This document shows, piece by piece, positions 22,501 through 33,346 of a DNA stretch of 64,000 nucleotides. Made by a program: the position numbers and the translations under genes. Origin of the DNA: Strigamia acuminata (taxonomy: Eukaryota; Arthropoda; Chilopoda; Geophilomorpha; Linotaeniidae); the NCBI GenBank assembly GCA_949358305.1, contig OX442324.1, positions 1,229,501 through 1,293,500 of the forward strand, in the 5' to 3' direction. The stretch's first letter is position 1, and each line of letters opens with the position of its first letter. The notes under the pieces were generated by a model, which was given only the letters and a program-made list of their open reading frames with translations, had not been told where the DNA came from and made no database searches.

Positions 22501-24334
22501 TAGGCCAAAAGGTTCTAAAAATAAGAAAAGACCACCACCGAATTATCAGGTATTAACTCGAGCCAGAGCACGTCAACAAACACAAGTTTCGACGCCTCCT
22601 GGAGCTGTTGCACCATTGCCACCTTTAATGTCGCCTCTGCCATCGCCAAATGTGCCGACTGCATCATTTCCGACCCCTAATATGTTGAGCCCACCTGCAG
22701 GACCATCTGGAGCTGCGCGACCGAATTATGACGGATATGGAGGTCCGGATTCGGATTCGTCGGACGATTCAACAACTTATCGACCAGCATGGATGGGACG
22801 TGCAGGATTTATGCCACAGCAAGTGCGTCAAGATCGATCACAATTTCAAAGAAATGCGACGAGACGCCCTGTTGCTGATGAACAACAAGACGAAGAAGAG
22901 GACGAGGCCGAGCGACTCCATGAGGCGCCGCAAGACCACCAACCATTTCGTCTAATACCAACAATTAACGAAATAATTCGTCGACAACACGAGGACACGT
23001 GGAGCGCCGAATTAATCGAATATCTTGATCAAGGACATTTGCCCAACGACCAAGTACAAGCAGCGCGTATCAGGTATCGTGCCGTAGATTTTGCTATTTA
23101 TAAGGGAATGTTATGTCGTTATCCACCGATCGACATAAATAAAATTCGCCGTAGAAGACAAATCTATTTGCCCCTAATGATACGCGAACAATATTTCAAA
23201 GCTCTGCATTACCCGCCGAGCTGCGGACATTTAGGAGTTGAAAAAACACTTCATCGACTCCGGGCCCGAGTTTATTGGCCAAAAATGAAGGAAGACGTTT
23301 TACTTTGGATTCAAAAATGTGAACCGTGTCAACGAGCTAAGCCGTTAAATCGCCTTCCATATGGACCAATGATTATGGCCAAACCACGACATTTGTTTCA
23401 CACAATTTACATTGATTATTATGGTAAAAAACCCCGATCGATTGGAGGACATTGTTACGCATTAGTAATTGTGGATGCCGCCAGTCGGTGGTTGGATGTA
23501 AGATTGACCGAGACATCTGACTGGAAAACAACAATTAAACAATTGCAAGGATTTATTCAGCGATGGGCATTTCCAAAAGTTATTATAAGTGACAATGCGC
23601 CAGCCTTCCGATCAATGGAATTCCAGGCTGCATGTCAGAGTTTTGGCGCCATCAATCGCTACACGGCTGTTTATCATCCACAGGGGAACTTAGCCGAGAG
23701 ATTAAACCAAGCATTAAAAAACTGCATTTTGGCATATATTGAAGAGCATGTGCGCTGGGACGTTCACATTGGATATTTTGTGTTAGCAATCAACTCAGCA
23801 TATCAAGCTTCGCTTCAATATTCTCCTTATCAAATGGTGACGGGACAGGAGGCGCGTTATCCAGGTGATTTCGATTCGGACACCGACGATGGACAGCCGC
23901 TGCCGCCAGCACGAGCGCGAGAGACGCATGAATTGATGAGAGAATTGCGAAATAATGCCACTGCAAATTTACAAAAAGCTCAAATTAGACATAAACGTTG
24001 GTTCGATCGAAAAAGAAGACCACATGATTTCAAACCAGGCGATTTTGTGTCTATTAAAAATCGACAATTGTCATCAGCGGACCGACAGTTTGCTGCAGGA
24101 CTTCGACAGAGGACGGAAGGCGTTTACGTAATCCATAAATTAACTGGACCCAACACTGTCATTCTTATGGACAAGGATGGTCGTCGAATGCTGCCGTATA
24201 ACGTCGTAGAATTGCGCCATTGGTTCAATAATGATGATGATCTAGACCAAACGGACGCAACAATGATCGAAAAACATGTTGCTGCGTTTACATCGGAAAT
24301 TGAAACCATCATCGCTTCATTTTCGATAAAATAA
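19514..24334 (+). CDS. G3 pol polyprotein (protease, RT, RNase H, integrase)
   Basis: This open frame is -1 relative to gag. Its nominal ATG at 19514 is probably not used, because entry is through the shift at 19562-19568. Counted from 19514, the protease DSGAQTC lies near residue 182, the reverse-transcriptase box YLDD near 659, and RNase H (QTDASYSGLG, EIECLAAVWA, ESDHLSLKW) from about 807. A linker with one AT-hook-like GRPKG lies near 996. The integrase zinc finger (HYPPSCGHLG ... CEPCQRAK) is near 1231, with core residues in YIDYYG, ISDNAPAF and GNLAERLN up to about 1394. No stop or frameshift is visible and all catalytic residues are present. G4 pol is closely homologous. Confidence 0.92.
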   Translation: MEACVPCLWQGMESSVGKRKRPAQSMSPESGSDINIKDSTEKKTEESPDVDGSTTQSTPTPEAPSAVREDNNKSLTPSTDIKLTTLIKSDSSKSKTKTPGVVTPQPTKSAQLSSVKAKETPKGPTSLTTQSETLQTNFVLLSPEELQKSEEPRIEITKTDRFNREAPYIKITWANVSFVALLDSGAQTCVMSESLFNKLKANMGLELLELHETVRTAADDKIPVKGSVKLSVRAPLAVISFICLIIPKTSEDLLLGRDFCRAVGLCTDFELCQWYLKGSQERRQFMTLEQANKSESVLLFPIKKPDDTKDSAKDVPKVVINNINCVLLEHRPLSQEIFEYPNDDAQHQIKRIRNRTRDQWSFIWSPKRKDSIKKSRKFNSSLFSTLSQRRRARRQRRRLYELSPTIKQLNTQGRQLLRRVDENALMARVHNHSTISEPPLDVNVLQYQPSSDPTQLDWIYDQLWSSLTVPQIRLLIQTLRPISKVFREEVGLCNNTQFEVNLKPDFRPVHVPVRPVNPAKKMVIDTYLDQKLKQGIIRRSKSDCAVAPVVVPKKTGDWRTAMDFRPMNAQTLPDVYPLPDIDNIFSYLGGSNWFSIIDGREAFHQIGVRPGDERFLAFITHRGLFEYVRMPFGPINGPATLQRAMNKTMSKYLYKFVFVYLDDVIIFSKTFEEHVQHLKIILQALDEAGFTMNANKTELCRTSLEVLGHIVEAGHIKPNPNKVTAIQYFPAPTNIKELQRFKGMIGYYQSFFPNYSKTCEVFRPLLKKDSEWNWTIQHQEAFNSLKRGLAEPTLHRRFPDWTKPYILQTDASYSGLGAALMQLNDQGERTPIAFASRALNSAEKNYSVTEIECLAAVWAVKRFRVYLEMMNFYLESDHLSLKWLFQQREPKGRLARWVLSLSEYKFTFLYCSGAQNRVADALSRAPVEPSEPLDADDSPLVDETCYIAYFDDPNDWPKLPIINIIGVGLAAAQQRNNAAVMTRAQRRQQQIKPKLGRPKGSKNKKRPPPNYQVLTRARARQQTQVSTPPGAVAPLPPLMSPLPSPNVPTASFPTPNMLSPPAGPSGAARPNYDGYGGPDSDSSDDSTTYRPAWMGRAGFMPQQVRQDRSQFQRNATRRPVADEQQDEEEDEAERLHEAPQDHQPFRLIPTINEIIRRQHEDTWSAELIEYLDQGHLPNDQVQAARIRYRAVDFAIYKGMLCRYPPIDINKIRRRRQIYLPLMIREQYFKALHYPPSCGHLGVEKTLHRLRARVYWPKMKEDVLLWIQKCEPCQRAKPLNRLPYGPMIMAKPRHLFHTIYIDYYGKKPRSIGGHCYALVIVDAASRWLDVRLTETSDWKTTIKQLQGFIQRWAFPKVIISDNAPAFRSMEFQAACQSFGAINRYTAVYHPQGNLAERLNQALKNCILAYIEEHVRWDVHIGYFVLAINSAYQASLQYSPYQMVTGQEARYPGDFDSDTDDGQPLPPARARETHELMRELRNNATANLQKAQIRHKRWFDRKRRPHDFKPGDFVSIKNRQLSSADRQFAAGLRQRTEGVYVIHKLTGPNTVILMDKDGRRMLPYNVVELRHWFNNDDDLDQTDATMIEKHVAAFTSEIETIIASFSIK
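19562..19609 (+). promoter_or_regulatory. Programmed -1 ribosomal frameshift signal, gag to pol
   Basis: In the gag frame the heptamer G GGA AAC (19562-19568) fits X XXY YYZ and is a slippery site known from retroviral gag-pro junctions. After a 5-base spacer, CGGCCTGCTC (19574-19583) can pair with GAGCGGGTCG (19600-19609) in a 10-bp stem including two G-U pairs. The loop is 16 bases and contains the gag stop (19590-19592). Pol is exactly -1 to gag and open here. The pairing was found by eye; no folding energy was computed. Confidence 0.8.
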
Positions 24335-24664
24335 CTTAATTTCTTTTCATTTTATAATTTTATTTCTTTCTTTACTTTACCCAACCTTCTTTCCTTCTTG
24401 TGTTTATGATTTTCCCTGCTTTAAACCAAATATTTACGGAGGATAGACGCTGAAAATAGTAAGTAAAGATTAGTTTAGGAATTTAAAATTCATCAATTTA
24501 AAATGATGATACAAAAATTTACTAAGTCCAAACTCATGCTTCTTCGAAGTGCGTGATTAAATCTCGTTCACGCGAGAGGTCCGTGTCATATTTTATGACG
24601 AGGCGACCCCGTAGCGATTACGATTCCAAAACCAACCCAAAAAGGCTATCCAAAGTACCTACCG
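24335..24664 (+). other. Spacer between G3 pol and ORF3
   Basis: This 330-bp A/T-rich stretch has no ORF. The ORF3 frame is open for about 65 bases before its ATG, so ORF3 may be reached by splicing from the leader, as env is in retroviruses. No splice site could be assigned with confidence. Confidence 0.4.
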
Positions 24665-27095
24665 ATGCCACCAATTGAAGCGTCGGGCGAAGGACTGGTG
24701 CCGCGCTTTCATCCTGACCACCCAAACGACCAAAGTTTCCCAAACTACGAACTGTGCCCAGTTTGTAGCGGAACAGGATTTGAAATATACCAACTGCGGG
24801 CGCCACGAGAATGCCGAGCGTGTCGGGGCGGCGGTGACTTGCGTCGTTGCAAATTTCGGAAATGGATGCGCCTTATGTTCGCGTATGTACTTGGTTATGA
24901 GTCGATAGATAAAACTTCGTTGGCTGGAGTGGATTTTCCGCCGCCGAGGATTCCATTCGGCAGTGCAAATGCCATCGCTCGTTTTCGTCATGCACACGCG
25001 TCATATTTGGCACGCATAAAGCAATTGTCGAAAGAGAAGGGAATCCGGCCGTTGACTTGGAAATATCCGGAGGGAGCCTACATAATTGCCGGCGAGCAAC
25101 CTGCCGAACTTCCGGACCAATTTGTGACGCCTGAAGGAAAAACCTACGACGTGGAATCGGGCATAGAACTGTGTTTGACGGCGCCTAATGTGATTGCGGA
25201 TGCAAAAAGAGCGTATTCGGAACCGGAGAGAGTTGCGGCCGACTTACCATTTCAGCATTCAAATCTGCGTCCACGACATACGTACGAGGAGCGAAGCACG
25301 CACCGTTTGAAGGAATACACGCAGAAAGTGACGAAAAGGATTGGAGCGGAGGCGAATCGAGACACTCACTTCGTGACGGGACGATCCGGACCAGCATTGG
25401 ACGTCTCTTCAGTCATCGTCGAGGAAAACGGAGCGGTTGGTGGAGGGCCTATTGCCTTGCCTGTCATCGAATCGACTAAAGAACTTTCGTTGCACGACCA
25501 AGTGGCTAAAAAGGTAGTAAAAAATGAAGAAAATAGAAGAGAAAGAGAAAAAATTAGCAATATCAACACGGTGTCGACCCCGATTATCAAAACGGAATCG
25601 AGTGTGACGGCGGCGGAGGCGAAGTCAACCAACGTTACTACGGTGACCACTGCTGCGCCAATCATCATTCCTTACTTTTATGTCGTGAAGAATAAATCGT
25701 CTTCGATTGAGACGTCCGAACCAAGCCAAGCTGCTCAATCTGTCGATACCACTACTGTGACCCAATCGAATGTGACGCCCAAGATGATGACTTCAGTTGC
25801 TGCGACATCAGTGCCGATTACATACTCCAAAATTGCAATTTCAAACACACAAATGGACACAATTGCTGATTTTAACAAAAAACTAATTAAAGCTGATTTT
25901 TCCCCACAGGTTGACCGAGATATTAAGGCGTTGCTGAACTTCACACCGTCTTCGTCCATCGCGAATATCGCTGCCGAGATTGCGAGAGATGCGGAGGAAT
26001 GCGCAAAGATCCACGACGTCAAGAAATTGGAGAACAAGATTTCTAATCTAATTGCTAAGGCCATTTCTGCTGTTTCGAGCGGATCGACGTCATCGGAGGG
26101 ATGCGCATCTCTGAAGCCACGTTATCTCCAGGGATTCGACCGAAATGGATGTACGATGCGCCCAGACCGTATTTTCACTCAGATGTCCGAAATATTCCGG
26201 CGCCACGAGCTTGAGATACTATACCCCATGGAGAACAGGGGTCAAGGACGAATCAACCTGAGATCGGAAGGATGGAGCGAACTTTTTAAGATGTCGATTA
26301 ACCTGGATTTCAACGTCAGCGCCTCGGACTTCAAGACGGTCGTCGGAACGATTTTCGGACGCCTCGGGAACATCGCGAAGGAAATAGAAGCGAAAATGAC
26401 AAAGGACTGTACCGGAGACGAACACGCGGTGCATCACCTCATTGTGCACGCAGTGCACTTTAACCTAAAAGAGATCATCACCCAAATGCATCAGAGTCGT
26501 CGCGACGCCGTTAAACGATTTCGTGAGGCCGACGCGCTCAGGGAGGCCCAGCGACTGGAGGACGAAAGAAATGCGCCCGCCAAACCACCACTGGATCCAG
26601 AATTGATCATGACGGAGGATGAAATTAAGAACTTTTCAGAAAAGATTCTCATCGAGTTGGCGCCTGAAAAATTGGTGCAACAGTTTGAGGACGCAATTGC
26701 CGAAAATCCGAAATTGGCAGATCCCCGAACCAAATATTCATTCCGATACGACCCAGTGATTGTGGCGGACACAGGAATACTCGCCTCAGAGTTGTCATCG
26801 GATGTGGATTATTCGATGTCGGATGTCGAGTCGCTTCGCGAGTCAACGGGCGACGAGGAGAACCACAAAGCATTCCTGGCGGCGCAAGAACACAACAAGA
26901 TTGAGGTAATTCAGGTCGACGAGCCTTTCAGACTTCCTGGAGTTGGACGGGGCGGCGCAAGGGCTGGACGTCGATCGCCATTGATGTCGAGGATGCCAAA
27001 AATGATTTTGACACCACCAAAGGAAAAGGACGACGATCCAGGCGAAGTTGTCACACGTGAGAGTTTGCGCGAGCCGGTCGAGCCGAAGCTTAAAG
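24665..27095 (+). pseudogene. G3 ORF3, N-terminal 810 codons (split by C2)
   Basis: This is a third protein downstream of pol, in the env position but unlike env: I see no signal peptide and no membrane segment. Residues 20-70 contain HPDHP, FPNYEL and two CxxCxGxG-type motifs (cysteines 31, 34, 50, 53), like half of the DnaJ cysteine-rich zinc domain, followed by a basic FRKWMRL. The middle is disordered and rich in Ser, Thr and Val. A folded-looking helical region spans roughly 500-640. The open frame runs to 27127 only because it reads 32 bases into the C2 LTR. The N-terminal domain is shared with G4 ORF3 (HPDHP, FPN, both zinc pairs, WMR, IRPxxWxYP). The family is unknown to me. Confidence 0.8.
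27091..27095. repeat. Target-site duplication of C2, left copy
   Basis: taaag recurs at 33342-33346, directly after the C2 3' LTR. Confidence 0.92.
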
Positions 27096-27952
27096 TGTTA
27101 CATAAAGAGATAATTGTTAGACGTTAAAATCTGATAATTGAATTGTATAACATTGTTTAAATACGAGAATTTAGAGTCTTAAGTCGAAATTGTGAAAGCA
27201 TATTTGTGTCAGTAAATGGTTTGATATATGTTGATCGTTTATTGTATAAACTGGATGAATTTCGGCTTATTTGATGTAAAATGTTATAGTGTTGTTGCTT
27301 GTATGCGGTACGAGGGCGCCACACGAAATGTGTTAATGTTCTCGTAACGTGTTAGTCTGTGGTGATGATGTCAAAGCAATGACATCATCGTGGTGAGAGA
27401 TTGTATCTTTATTTATTATCTTTTTCGTTTTGTCATAAGATTTGTACTGTGTGTAAATTCAATGACGTCACCAGAATAAAAGTCATTCATTCTGTTTTAG
27501 TTTTCAACCGTGTACGTGTGTTTTTCTTCTGCCAGACACCTCATTATACATTCATGAAAATAGGCCCAGATTGGACCAACTTCACCTATTTTCTAGGCAT
27601 GGAAAACTAACAGTTTTGGACATTACATTTAAGATTCAACTACATTTGAACACAGCTTGGATTGTGAAACCCAGACATTGGTTTCACATTGGTTAATATG
27701 TGATAATATAACATTATCACATGTGAGTACATTTATTTTACAAAACTTTATATTTATTTTCGTTGTATTTCACGTTGAATACACGTCCCGAGGAGCGAAC
27801 GTTTCCACAACGCGAACGACGCCGAGCATACGCATCGCCGGAAAGCCTAACGACGCGCCGCCCGACGTTTGACGATTTATTGGATAGGACATTCATATAT
27901 CGGGTATTTTATTATTTCCACTGCGTTTATGAATTTTGGCGAGTGTCCTGCA
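27096..27952 (+). repeat. C2 5' LTR
   Basis: This 857-bp copy runs from TGTTACATAA to GTGTCCTGCA. It contains the CRE-like palindrome at about 27363-27389 and AATAAA near 27475. Confidence 0.94.
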
Positions 27953-27970
27953 TGGTAGCAGAGGATGGTT
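27953..27970 (+). other. C2 primer-binding site, tRNA-iMet
   Basis: The 18 bases are identical to those of C1 and complementary to the initiator tRNA-Met 3' end. Confidence 0.9.
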
Positions 27971-28018
27971 CTGCTAAAACCCGATATCGACGGAAAATAG
28001 CGACGATACGACGGAAAA

Positions 28019-31000
28019 ATGGCGTCGAAGGGAAGCGCGGCGTCGGCGGCGGCAGGAATCGCGCCGCTTGACAAAAACAACTACGAGACGTGGAAAGTGG
28101 ACGTTCAATTGTTGCTTCAGGAACTCAATTTGTGGGGATTCCACGACGAAACAATTAAAGCGCCGCCGGATGGAACGTCGGCAGCGGATTTGGCGAAATA
28201 CGAGAAGCGGAAAGCTCGTGCACGTGGAATTTTGTGCAACAGCGTCGCGACCAGACTGAAACCGTCGCTGTTAAAGCTGGATACATCGAAAGAGGTATGG
28301 GATTACCTGAAAAAGCTGCATGAACCCACGTCAGTCGCGAGAAATGCAAAGATTCTCGAGGATTTCTACACGATACGTTGCGGCGATAAAGAGGAAGTCG
28401 ATACGTTTATCACACGTGTCGAATTGGCAGCCGACGAATTGAAATCAATAAAACAAGAGCCGAATGACAAAGTAAAAGCCTATACTTTAATAAATAGAAT
28501 TCGTAAAGACTACGAACATCAAGTGCAGGCTATTTACCAGTGGAGTGACGGGGACTTCACGTTTGATAAAGTTTCCGAGGCATTGCTTGCCGAGAGTGCA
28601 CGTCGTCGATACACGACAGGAACGAGTTCTCCAACGATGGAATCCAGTGCTTTCAGTGTCAGTGCTTCCAACAATCAACAAGGATCGAGGAAACAAGACA
28701 ACAAAGGAGGTAAGAGCAACTTTTCCAATATTTTATGTTACAATTGCCACGAAAAGGGACATATTGCACGGAACTGTCAAATGCCGAATACAAAACAACA
28801 GGACAACACTCGTGGACGTGGCAAAGGGCGCGGACAGCCCCAACGAGGCAAGGGTTTGCGTGGAGCCTTTTATGCATCATTTTTGGGGGAAAGCGTGTCC
28901 AATTCAATTGAAAAAGTATGTGATGAGGACGCATGGTTTGTGGATTCCGGCGCATCAGACCATGTATGTGGAAAATTGGAATATTTTCAGACTTTCAAGT
29001 CATTACCTCCAACCAAATTACAATTGGGCCAGGGCACAGCTAGTATTACTGGCTGTGGTGCTGTAAACATCAGCACATTTGCGAATGGAATCCACAACCA
29101 TGTGGACTTAATAAATGTGTATTTTGTCAAGGGTTTCAAACGCAATTTAATTTCGAGTGCTAAAATTGATGAAGCAGGGTTCAATCAACACATTTACAAT
29201 GGTGTGTTGAGAGTGTATTTACAAAACAACAAAGAGTGTTTATTGTTAGCAAACAGGCAGTCAGATGGATTGTATCGTGTCCAAGGAAAGGTTCAAATGA
29301 ATGAGAATATGACAAATGCCATTGTTAATAATTTGAATTCAGTTTCTCAAAATGTTACCCAAGTTTCACCATTGATTGTACAGAAAGATGTAAAACGAAT
29401 TGAGCAATTACAGAGCAAGAGTCCAAGTTATGAAATTGTTTCCCGACAACCTGCACCTGTTGTGCAAAGTTTTGCAGTTTCTGTCGACACGTGGCATAAG
29501 CGTTTTGCCCACATGCATGTTCAGGGGCTAGCCACGTTGTTGAAAAGTGAGGAGACCACGGGATTAGATTTCACGGGAAATCTAAACAATTTTGCGTGTG
29601 ATTCATGCAGAATTGCAAAATCAACCCGTGCTAATTACAAAGTTAGAGATGATCGCGAGCGTGGGGAACCGCTTGAATTGTTGCATATAGACGTGTGGGG
29701 GCCCAACCCCACAACATCACTGGGTGGTGCACGTTATTTGTTGTGCATTGTGGATGATGCAACGCGATTCTCGTGGGTTTATCCTATGAAAACGAAGGAC
29801 GAGGCTTTTCCAATTTTCAAAACGTTCTTGGCGCGCGTTGAGCGCCGTTCGAATAGAAAGGTGCATGAAATCAGAACGGACCGGGGTGGAGAGTTTTGCA
29901 GCAAGGAATTTGATTCTTTTCTGCAACAAAAGGGCATTGGTGCCCAAAGAACAAACCCGTACTCAGCACAAATGAACGGCATTGCGGAGCGATTAAACCG
30001 CTCAATATTAAACAATGTGCGCGCAATAATTGAGGATACAAATTTGCCGTGGATTTTGTGGGCAGAATTGGCTGTCAGCTACATTTATTTAAAGAACAGG
30101 TATCCACATTTATTTGCGAAGGGACAAATTCCTTACATTAAATTCAGACAAAGAAGCATGGCAGTGAAGCATTTACGTGCAATTGGCTCGTTATGTTTCG
30201 TACATATTCCCAAACCCAAAAGAGCTAGCAAACTCGACTCAAGAGCATGGAAGGGCATACTGGTGGGGTATGCATTCACTACAAGGGGTTATAGGGTTTG
30301 GAATCCAATTACAAATGAGGTAGTCGAAACAAAACATTTAGTCATTGATGAGTCCAGGGACTGGAAGTCCTTTAATGCTGTGGACATAAATGTTCAACAA
30401 CCAGATTTGGATACAAATGGTTACGATTCGGATGAGAGTGGGTTGTATCAACAGGAATTCCATGATCCGATGCCACCCACTACACCACCGGGTTCGCCTC
30501 CCGTTATGCGTAAAGTCCCAGCACCCCTCGCGCAGGTCCCACCACAAGTGGGACCAATGGCCCAAGCGCCTATTCCCACACAGCCAGTCCAAGGGGGGGC
30601 AAAAGTTAAGAAACCTCGAATTGCCACCCGAACCACAGATGCAGATGGGTGGGATAGGGAGCAAGTGACCAGGCAAGGAGGTGTTACAGCTGGGAGAATT
30701 GATGTGCTGTTTTACGCACCAGATGGCACAGGGCCTTTGAAAACAAAGAAAGATGTTGAAGCGTATTGCCGGGGAAATAGGATATTTTTCAATCCATTAA
30801 AATTCGATTTCACCCCAGTGAAGGAGCCCATCAATACAATCGAGCAATCGTCCGACGAGGAACCAATGGAGACGGTTCTCACTGCAACGACACCTCCCAT
30901 CAGCGTGTATTGTGCTGTCACGCAGCCCAAAACATACGAGGAGGCAGCTTCCTCGCCTCAATCTAAAGAATGGAGAGAGGCGATGGAAGAGGAGATTGAA

Positions 31001-32449
31001 ACATTACAAGAAAGAGAAGTGTACGAGGAGGTGCCGCGACCGAAGGCCAAGGTCTTGGGTCACAAATGGGTATACAAGTTGAAACCAGACGAAGATGGCA
31101 ATATTGTGAGATATCGTGCGAGGGTAGTCGCACAAGGGTTTAGACAAACGCAAGGTGTGGACTACACCGAAGTGTTCTCGCCGGTCGTAAATTTCACATT
31201 AATCCGACTGTTTTTCTGTTTACTGGTGATCTTGCGTGGCTGGGTCGACGTCCATCTGGACGTCAAATGCGCGTACCTTTACGGCAAATTAGATTGTCCC
31301 ATACATATGGAGATCCCGCAAGGATTCAAAACACCGGGAACGGACAATGTTTGGCTCCTGTACAAATCATTGTACGGATTACACCAATCCGGCAGGATGT
31401 GGTTCGAGGAGTTAAATACCAGTCTGCTGGATTTGGGTTTCACCAAAGTGATTGGATGCAATTGCGTTTACACTTTTGATCGCAATGCCGTCCTCTTGAT
31501 ATACGTGGACGACATGATTTTGTTTGCAAAAGATGTGGAAACCCAGAGCGCCCTAATTGACCTCATTAAACAAAAATTCAACATTGTGAACTTGGGTCGG
31601 ATCACAAAATTGCTAGGTGTGAAATTTTATCGTGAGAATGGGAAGGTATGCCTCCACCAGAAGCATTTCATAGATAAGTTGGCTGTGAAATTCAACTTGA
31701 CTCAAAATACGAAAGTGAGAGTTCCTATTGCAGCCGGGTCAACGTTTAATCACAATGTTAAAGAAGTTGATCCGAACTCAGACTTTCCATATCGTTCGCT
31801 GGTCGGGAGTTTGATGTTCCTCGCGTCCAGGACAAGGCCGGACATTTTATATTCCACAATATACATGTCCCAATTTAACACAAGCTACACTCAGAAACAC
31901 GTCAAGGCTCTTGTGCAAATTGCTCAATACGTTGTGAATACTAAAAATTATTGTGTTAATTTATCAAAGTGTATAAATACAGATTTGCGCATTTACACCG
32001 ATGCTTCCTGGGCGACGGATCTCCATCACTGCAAAAGTTTTGGGGGGTTTGCATTGTTTATGGGCGACGCCCTCATTAGTTGGGGTTGTCGGAAACAAAG
32101 TTCCGTGGCGTGCAGTACTATGGAAGCGGAATATTTGGCGCTAGTTCACGCCGTCCAGGAAGGATATTGGCTATCCAGCATATTCGAAAGTTGTGTGCTT
32201 TTTGATTATATTAATATGCCAATAGTGTATTCGGATTCGTTGTCATCGATACAATTTGTGGAAAATGATCTTGAAAATTCTAAAACTAAACATATCCGAA
32301 TACGCTATTGCTTCTTAAGAGACTGGTTCGAGAAAAAGTATTTCTCAATTGAGAAAATTCCGACAAAATGGAATTTAGCAGATTTGTTCACAAAGTGGCT
32401 GCCTCAGGACCGGTTAAAAGACTTGTGTGCAGATATGTTGGATGTTTGA
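28019..32449 (+). CDS. C2 gag-pol polyprotein, intact copia ORF
   Basis: The 1476-residue protein starts MASKGSAASAAAGIAPLDK. Copia gag (LDKNNYETWKVDVQLL) is N-terminal, a CX2CX4HX4C knuckle starts near residue 239 and protease VDSGASDH near 307. The integrase zinc finger (HKRFAHMH ... CDSC) is near 485, with integrase catalytic motifs DVWGP near 557, RTDRGGEF near 618 and GIAERLN near 655. Reverse transcriptase starts near 1014 with YVDDM near 1162, and RNase H has YTDASWATD near 1326 and YSDSLSSIQF. The product assembles particles, copies the RNA and integrates the DNA. There are no lesions, unlike C1. The start is the first ATG after the primer site. Confidence 0.95.
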   Translation: MASKGSAASAAAGIAPLDKNNYETWKVDVQLLLQELNLWGFHDETIKAPPDGTSAADLAKYEKRKARARGILCNSVATRLKPSLLKLDTSKEVWDYLKKLHEPTSVARNAKILEDFYTIRCGDKEEVDTFITRVELAADELKSIKQEPNDKVKAYTLINRIRKDYEHQVQAIYQWSDGDFTFDKVSEALLAESARRRYTTGTSSPTMESSAFSVSASNNQQGSRKQDNKGGKSNFSNILCYNCHEKGHIARNCQMPNTKQQDNTRGRGKGRGQPQRGKGLRGAFYASFLGESVSNSIEKVCDEDAWFVDSGASDHVCGKLEYFQTFKSLPPTKLQLGQGTASITGCGAVNISTFANGIHNHVDLINVYFVKGFKRNLISSAKIDEAGFNQHIYNGVLRVYLQNNKECLLLANRQSDGLYRVQGKVQMNENMTNAIVNNLNSVSQNVTQVSPLIVQKDVKRIEQLQSKSPSYEIVSRQPAPVVQSFAVSVDTWHKRFAHMHVQGLATLLKSEETTGLDFTGNLNNFACDSCRIAKSTRANYKVRDDRERGEPLELLHIDVWGPNPTTSLGGARYLLCIVDDATRFSWVYPMKTKDEAFPIFKTFLARVERRSNRKVHEIRTDRGGEFCSKEFDSFLQQKGIGAQRTNPYSAQMNGIAERLNRSILNNVRAIIEDTNLPWILWAELAVSYIYLKNRYPHLFAKGQIPYIKFRQRSMAVKHLRAIGSLCFVHIPKPKRASKLDSRAWKGILVGYAFTTRGYRVWNPITNEVVETKHLVIDESRDWKSFNAVDINVQQPDLDTNGYDSDESGLYQQEFHDPMPPTTPPGSPPVMRKVPAPLAQVPPQVGPMAQAPIPTQPVQGGAKVKKPRIATRTTDADGWDREQVTRQGGVTAGRIDVLFYAPDGTGPLKTKKDVEAYCRGNRIFFNPLKFDFTPVKEPINTIEQSSDEEPMETVLTATTPPISVYCAVTQPKTYEEAASSPQSKEWREAMEEEIETLQEREVYEEVPRPKAKVLGHKWVYKLKPDEDGNIVRYRARVVAQGFRQTQGVDYTEVFSPVVNFTLIRLFFCLLVILRGWVDVHLDVKCAYLYGKLDCPIHMEIPQGFKTPGTDNVWLLYKSLYGLHQSGRMWFEELNTSLLDLGFTKVIGCNCVYTFDRNAVLLIYVDDMILFAKDVETQSALIDLIKQKFNIVNLGRITKLLGVKFYRENGKVCLHQKHFIDKLAVKFNLTQNTKVRVPIAAGSTFNHNVKEVDPNSDFPYRSLVGSLMFLASRTRPDILYSTIYMSQFNTSYTQKHVKALVQIAQYVVNTKNYCVNLSKCINTDLRIYTDASWATDLHHCKSFGGFALFMGDALISWGCRKQSSVACSTMEAEYLALVHAVQEGYWLSSIFESCVLFDYINMPIVYSDSLSSIQFVENDLENSKTKHIRIRYCFLRDWFEKKYFSIEKIPTKWNLADLFTKWLPQDRLKDLCADMLDV

Positions 32450-32473
32450 ATCAAGATATAACGTGTAACATTT

Positions 32474-32484
32474 AAGGAGGTGAT
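32474..32484 (+). other. C2 polypurine tract
   Basis: aaggaggtgat abuts the 3' LTR and is the same as in C1. Confidence 0.8.
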
Positions 32485-33341
32485 TGTTACATAAAGAGAT
32501 AATTGTTAGACGTTAAAATCTGATAATTGAATTGTATAACATTGTTTAAATACGAGAATTTAGAGTCTTAAGTCGAAATTGTGAAAGCATATTTGTGTCA
32601 GTAAATGGTTTGATATATGTTGATCGTTTATTGTATAAACTGGATGAATTTCGGCTTATTTGATGTAAAATGTTATAGTGTTGTTGCTTGTATGCGGTAC
32701 GAGGGCGCCACACGAAATGTGTTAATGTTCTCGTAACGTGTTAGTCTGTGGTGATGATGTCAAAGCAATGACATCATCGTGGTGAGAGATTGTATCTTTA
32801 TTTATTATCTTTTTCGTTTTGTCATAAGATTTGTACTGTGTGTAAATTCAATGACGTCACCAGAATAAAAGTCATTCATTCTGTTTTAGTTTTCAACCGT
32901 GTACGTGTGTTTTTCTTCTGCCAGACACCTCATTATACATTCATGAAAATAGGCCCAGATTGGACCAACTTCACCTATTTTCTAGGCATGGAAAACTAAC
33001 AGTTTTGGACATTACATTTAAGATTCAACTACATTTGAACACAGCTTGGATTGTGAAACCCAGACATTGGTTTCACATTGGTTAATATGTGATAATATAA
33101 CATTATCACATGTGAGTACATTTATTTTACAAAACTTTATATTTATTTTCGTTGTATTTCACGTTGAATACACGTCCCGAGGAGCGAACGTTTCCACAAC
33201 GCGAACGACGCCGAGCATACGCATCGCCGGAAAGCCTAACGACGCGCCGCCCGACGTTTGACGATTTATTGGATAGGACATTCATATATCGGGTATTTTA
33301 TTATTTCCACTGCGTTTATGAATTTTGGCGAGTGTCCTGCA
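32485..33341 (+). repeat. C2 3' LTR
   Basis: I see no difference from the 5' copy by eye. It is followed by taaag and then by resumed G3 ORF3 sequence. Confidence 0.94.
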
Positions 33342-33346
33342 TAAAG

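Larger units (their letters stand above)
27096..33341 (+). mobile_element. C2: intact Ty1/copia retrotransposon inside G3 ORF3
   Basis: The 6246-bp element has 857-bp LTRs (27096-27952 and 32485-33341) that look identical by eye, a taaag duplication, a primer site for tRNA-iMet, an uninterrupted gag-pol ORF and a polypurine tract. Everything needed for autonomous transposition is present. It is a near relative of C1 (same leader, same ORF architecture, related LTR). Confidence 0.95.
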
